NCBI GenBank assembly: GCA_021129815.1
Contig: JAJOKN010000122.1
Location: forward strand, 1 to 9,231
Direction of reading: 5' to 3'
Source: Desulfotomaculum sp.
Lineage (GTDB): Bacteria > Bacillota > Desulfotomaculia > Desulfotomaculales > Desulfohalotomaculaceae
DNA: 9,231 nt
Shown here: piece after piece, positions 7,373-9,231 of the stretch
Position numbering within the stretch: position 1 is the first letter of the stretch
Layout of the letters: the number at the start of each line of letters is the position of its first letter
The notes under the pieces: generated by a model
What the model was told of the DNA's origin: nothing
The model's database searches: none
What the model saw: the letters and a program-made list of their open reading frames with translations, nothing else
Program-made: the position numbers and the translations under genes

Positions 7373-7582
7373 TACAAGAGAAATCAAACCTCCGACTTCT
7401 CACCCATCAAACAGCTTAACAACCCTAACACACCACAGGATGATATATGGCATGATGAATTCATCTGTCCTGTGTGCCAAGATGATATTTATCTGGACTG
7501 GCCAGAAAATGAAAGAAAAGCTTTAAACCAAAAAGAAGAAGGCGTTAGCTGGAATGAACTCAAACAAGAACTCAACCTTTAA
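7373..7582 (+). pseudogene. Remnant of a RelB-like antitoxin gene (start missing)
   Basis: A 70-codon open stretch on the plus strand with no start codon, ending in TAA (7580-7582) after VSWNELKQELNL. The clearest coding part begins near 7439 and reads DDIWHDEFICPVCQDDIYLD, then an acidic/basic helix with ENERKALNQKEEG. The C-terminus resembles the toxin-binding tails of RelB-type antitoxins (…SWxExKxEL). The stop codon overlaps an ATG by one base (TAATG), the usual coupling of antitoxin to toxin. The front part overlaps the degenerate tRNA-like repeat and may not be coding. The CPVC motif is not usual for RelB, so the exact family is unsure. It is opposite in direction to all intact genes around it. 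Confidence 0.5.
7377..7413 (-). repeat. Degenerate direct repeat of the tRNA-Val 3' region (possible att site)
   Basis: Aligned without gaps to positions 7861-7897 in the tRNA-Val gene, 27 of 37 bases match, including a perfect 10-bp core AACCTCCGAC and 21 of the 25 bases covering the T-arm. Most mismatches are transitions. It has the same orientation as the tRNA. Further downstream on the minus strand both copies are followed by GCTTCCGA (7354-7361 and 7831-7838 on the plus-strand coordinates). It cannot fold into a tRNA. It is either the displaced 3' end of the tRNA left after integration of an element, or a decayed tRNA copy. Confidence 0.55.
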
Positions 7583-7698
7583 TGTACAGTTACTATCCCA
7601 ACCACGTAATTACCTAAAACGTGTTGATAAAACACTTAAAAAACGCATAGCTGCTGCAATTGAGGCTATTTTTACAAAGTTTATAAATAAACTAGAGC
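7582..7698 (+). pseudogene. Remnant of a RelE-like toxin gene (frameshifted, truncated)
   Basis: The ATG at 7582 overlaps the antitoxin stop codon but opens only an 11-codon frame (stop at 7615-7617). In the neighbouring frame, from about 7584, the sequence reads VQLLSQPRNYLKRVDKTL, then KKRIAAAIEAI. This matches the first two helices of RelE/ParE-family ribonuclease toxins (pattern Lx…xYLKxxDKxxxxRIxxAIE). A small indel in the first codons has separated start and body. After IEAI the reading frame drifts into low-complexity residues and the catalytic beta-sheet with its basic residues is absent, so the gene cannot make a working toxin. A plus-strand terminator follows. Family assignment rests on about 30 residues. 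Confidence 0.55.
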
Positions 7699-7727
7699 AT
7701 GCAAAAACTGCATACTTTTTTATTTTT
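7699..7727 (+). terminator. Plus-strand terminator after the toxin remnant
   Basis: ATGCA-AAAAC-TGCAT forms a 5-bp stem (7699-7713) followed by ACTTTTTTATTTTT. The stem is short but the T run is strong, and it lies where the toxin-antitoxin transcript would be expected to end. Confidence 0.45.
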
Positions 7728-7849
7728 ACCTCTATAAAGCTAAAAACAACAACACTAATTATAAAGTGCTTGCCAGAAAAAGTGGCACACTATAGGCGCA
7801 CATTTTTGATTTTTAAAATTTTTGGTAAGCTCGGAAGCCTTGATTTTAT
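7728..7849. other. Gene-free AT-rich spacer with one imperfect hairpin
   Basis: I see no gene here on either strand. The only structure is an imperfect inverted repeat at 7760-7794: AGTG…GCC…GGC…CACT around an A-rich loop, with further TAT/ATA pairing outside. Near the tRNA end, 7831-7838 holds TCGGAAGC, shared with the terminator upstream of mgtE but without a full hairpin or T run, as if only half of that terminator were present. Confidence 0.4.
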
Positions 7850-7924
7850 TGGTGGGCGGGAGAGGAATTGAACCTCCGACCTCTTGCGTGTCAAGCAAGC
7901 GTTCTCCCACTGAACTACCCGCCC
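7850..7924 (-). tRNA. tRNA-Val (anticodon GAC)
   Basis: Cloverleaf of 75 nt with encoded CCA. The acceptor GGGCGGG pairs perfectly with CCCGCCC, discriminator A. The anticodon stem CTTGC/GCAAG encloses TTGACAC, so the anticodon is GAC, reading GUC and GUU valine codons. T-arm GGAGG-TTCAATT-CCTCT. It is a single tRNA gene with its own promoter between accA and mgtE. Its 3' part has a degenerate copy about 480 nt downstream, and its own terminator seems incomplete. Confidence 0.96.
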
Positions 7925-7956
7925 GTTTGTTTCTTAAAAAACAACTAACAAGAGTA

Positions 7957-7985
7957 ATTATAAATGAATACACATCAAAAATCAA
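7957..7985 (-). promoter_or_regulatory. Predicted sigma-A promoter of tRNA-Val
   Basis: On the minus strand a perfect TATAAT (7957-7962) lies 17 nt after TTGATT (7980-7985). The predicted start is near 7950, about 25 nt before the tRNA. The -35 box contains the accA stop codon TGA, so the promoter is squeezed against the end of accA. Confidence 0.65.
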
Positions 7986-8941
7986 CCCTCATACCCATAC
8001 TCCCCAATCGACCTAAACTTTTTATAACGCCTCTCCAATAACTCATCTAGCGACAGCTTTTTTAATTCATTCAAATACTTTTCAATCGAAATCCTTACAT
8101 ATTCTGCTGTCTCCTTATAATCGCTGTGCGCACCTCCAAGCGGCTCTTTTATTATATCATCTATTATTTCAAGATCTAATAAATCCTTAGCTGTGAGCTT
8201 CAAAGCCTGCGCCGCTTCCTCAACCCTGCTGGAATCCTTCCACAATATACTCGCACATGCTTCAGGTGATATAACAGAAAAAATCGCATGTTCTTGCATC
8301 AATATAACATCTGATGCGCTAAATGCAAGTGCTCCTCCACTTCCGCCTTCACCTACTATAATGGTAATGATAGGCGTCTTAAGTCTTGACATCTCAAACA
8401 AACACCGCGCAATAGCTTCACCCTGTCCTCTTTCTTCTGCTCCTATACCGCAGTATGCTCCTGGAGTATCTACAAAGCAAATAACAGGGCGCTTAAATTT
8501 TTCCGCCTGTTTCATAAGCCTCAGCGCTTTTCTATATCCTTCAGGATGTGCCATAGCAAAGTTGCACGCCACATTTTCTTTTGTATCCTTGCCATTTACA
8601 TGTCCTATAACAGTGACAGGCGTACCTTGAAACCTTCCTATCCCTCCTATTACTGCTGGATCGTCTCCATACAAACGGTCCCCGTGCATTTCAACAAAGT
8701 CAGAAATTAAAAATCTTATGTAATCTTTCGTTCCCGGCCTATCATGATGTCGTGCTACCTGCACTTTTTCCCAAGCTGTTAGATTTCCAAAAACTGACTT
8801 TTTAAGCTCAACTGCTCGTTTCTTTAAATCTTCTATTTCACTATCTAAATTAATATTTCGCTCATCCGCAAATTTTTTTAATTCTCTCAGTTTTTTCTCC
8901 AGCTCCAACACTGGTTTTTCAAACTCCAGCAATAAACCCAA
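7982..8941 (-). CDS. accA: Acetyl-CoA carboxylase, carboxyltransferase subunit alpha
   Basis: Alpha subunit of the carboxyltransferase that moves the carboxyl group from carboxybiotin to acetyl-CoA, giving malonyl-CoA for fatty-acid synthesis; it works as an alpha2-beta2 complex with AccD. The 319-aa product starts LEFEKPVLELEKKL after a few residues, followed by a coiled N-terminal helix, then the crotonase-fold core. Visible family motifs are RPGTKDYI (68-75), HGDRLYGDD (86-94), GKDTKEN (117-123), HPEGYRKALRLM (132-143), DTPGAYCGIGAEERGQGEA (158-176, Cys164 where many have Pro) and GEGGSGGAL (197-205). There is no ATG in the 5' region. The TTG at 8941 is chosen because AAAAGGGGTG (8951-8960) lies 9 nt upstream; TTG at 8932 or GTG at 8953 are alternatives. 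It follows accD by 17 nt and is surely co-transcribed with it. Confidence 0.96.
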   Translation of the reverse strand: MGLLLEFEKPVLELEKKLRELKKFADERNINLDSEIEDLKKRAVELKKSVFGNLTAWEKVQVARHHDRPGTKDYIRFLISDFVEMHGDRLYGDDPAVIGGIGRFQGTPVTVIGHVNGKDTKENVACNFAMAHPEGYRKALRLMKQAEKFKRPVICFVDTPGAYCGIGAEERGQGEAIARCLFEMSRLKTPIITIIVGEGGSGGALAFSASDVILMQEHAIFSVISPEACASILWKDSSRVEEAAQALKLTAKDLLDLEIIDDIIKEPLGGAHSDYKETAEYVRISIEKYLNELKKLSLDELLERRYKKFRSIGEYGYEG

Positions 8942-8950
8942 AACTAAAAA

Positions 8951-8960
8951 CACCCCTTTT
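8951..8960 (-). promoter_or_regulatory. Ribosome binding site of accA
   Basis: AAAAGGGGTG on the minus strand, 9 nt before the TTG at 8939-8941. It overlaps the last two bases of the accD stop codon, consistent with translational coupling. It is the only purine-rich site near the accA 5' end and decides the start choice. Confidence 0.55.
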
Positions 8961-9231
8961 AACAATGAAGCGATAAAATATTTGCAAGTTTATTTTTAAG
9001 CTCTTTCCGCTCAACTATCATGTCAATGAAACCATGCTGTAACATGAATTCAGCTCTTTGAAAACCCTGAGGCAGCTTTTGCTTGATGGTCTGCTCTATC
9101 ACTCTAGGACCTGCAAATCCAATTAGAGCTTCAGGTTCTGCTATTATTATATCTCCAAGTGATGCAAAACTTGCAGTTACTCCCCCAGTTGTAGGATCTG
9201 TAAGTACAGCTATATACAAAATTCCTGCATC
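8959..9231 (-). CDS. accD: Acetyl-CoA carboxylase, carboxyltransferase subunit beta (3' part)
   Basis: The last 90 codons of accD; the gene runs off the window edge. Translation begins DAGILYIAVLTDPTTGGVTA and continues SFASLGDIIIAEPEALIGFAGPR, the conserved AccD core with the TTGG(V)TASFA segment and GFAGPRVI acyl-CoA pocket, ending NKLANILSLHC. This half carries the crotonase fold that forms the active site together with AccA. The N-terminal zinc ribbon that identifies AccD would be outside the window. The TTG in the LYIAV region is internal, not a start. Gene order accD-accA is the common Firmicutes arrangement. Confidence 0.95.
   Translation of the reverse strand, partial: DAGILYIAVLTDPTTGGVTASFASLGDIIIAEPEALIGFAGPRVIEQTIKQKLPQGFQRAEFMLQHGFIDMIVERKELKNKLANILSLHC

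Noticed and set aside
7364..7380. TTGTACTAATAT on the minus strand, resembling the 3' end of 23S rRNA
   Set aside because: The match is short and flanking sequence does not align with 23S rRNA; the adjacent tRNA-Val similarity explains the stretch better.
7292..7580. M-box riboswitch or T-box leader upstream of mgtE
   Set aside because: I looked on the minus strand for a GGTGAGGCTCCT-like M-box core and for a TGGNACCGCG-like T-box and found neither; the region instead holds tRNA-like and TA remnants.
7554..7871. Plus-strand open frame of 105 codons as one intact protein
   Set aside because: Its start lies inside the antitoxin remnant in another frame, only about 30 residues look RelE-like, and its end runs into the antisense of tRNA-Val. 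It is better read as a broken toxin fragment.

Overview
The window looks like the chromosome of a low-GC Gram-positive anaerobe of the Clostridia, possibly a Thermoanaerobacterales-like lineage. This is judged from AT-rich intergenic DNA, strong AAGGAG-type ribosome binding sites, TTG starts, and protein sequences that resemble Firmicutes AroH, HutP, MgtE, ThrS, ValS and AccA. The placement is an inference; no species can be named from the sequence alone. Every intact gene is on the minus strand, so transcription runs from high to low coordinates.

Layout in order of transcription: the 3' end of accD and complete accA (acetyl-CoA carboxylase carboxyltransferase subunits); tRNA-Val(GAC) with its own promoter; a gene-poor stretch of about 0.5 kb holding plus-strand remnants of a RelBE-like toxin-antitoxin pair, a degenerate direct repeat of the 3' part of the tRNA-Val gene, and a strong minus-strand terminator; then mgtE (Mg2+ channel), thrS and valS packed closely together; a HutP-family RNA-binding regulator followed by aroH (chorismate mutase); and a tRNA operon Thr(TGT)-Tyr(GTA)-fMet(CAT)-Thr(GGT) with a near-consensus promoter.

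Most of the window is core housekeeping: fatty-acid synthesis, Mg2+ homeostasis, aminoacylation of Thr and Val tRNAs, and aromatic amino-acid synthesis. The unusual parts are: (1) the tRNA-Val/TA-remnant block, which looks like the scar of a decayed integration event at the tRNA 3' end; (2) a HutP-like protein next to aroH in which the two Mg-histidine-binding histidines of B. subtilis HutP appear as glycines, with a perfect 22-bp palindrome touching its Shine-Dalgarno sequence; (3) two aminoacyl-tRNA synthetase genes without any visible T-box leader, placed behind mgtE; and (4) a perfect dyad at the predicted transcription start of the tRNA operon. I see no CRISPR array, complete insertion sequence, phage gene, or convincing novel multi-gene defence system.
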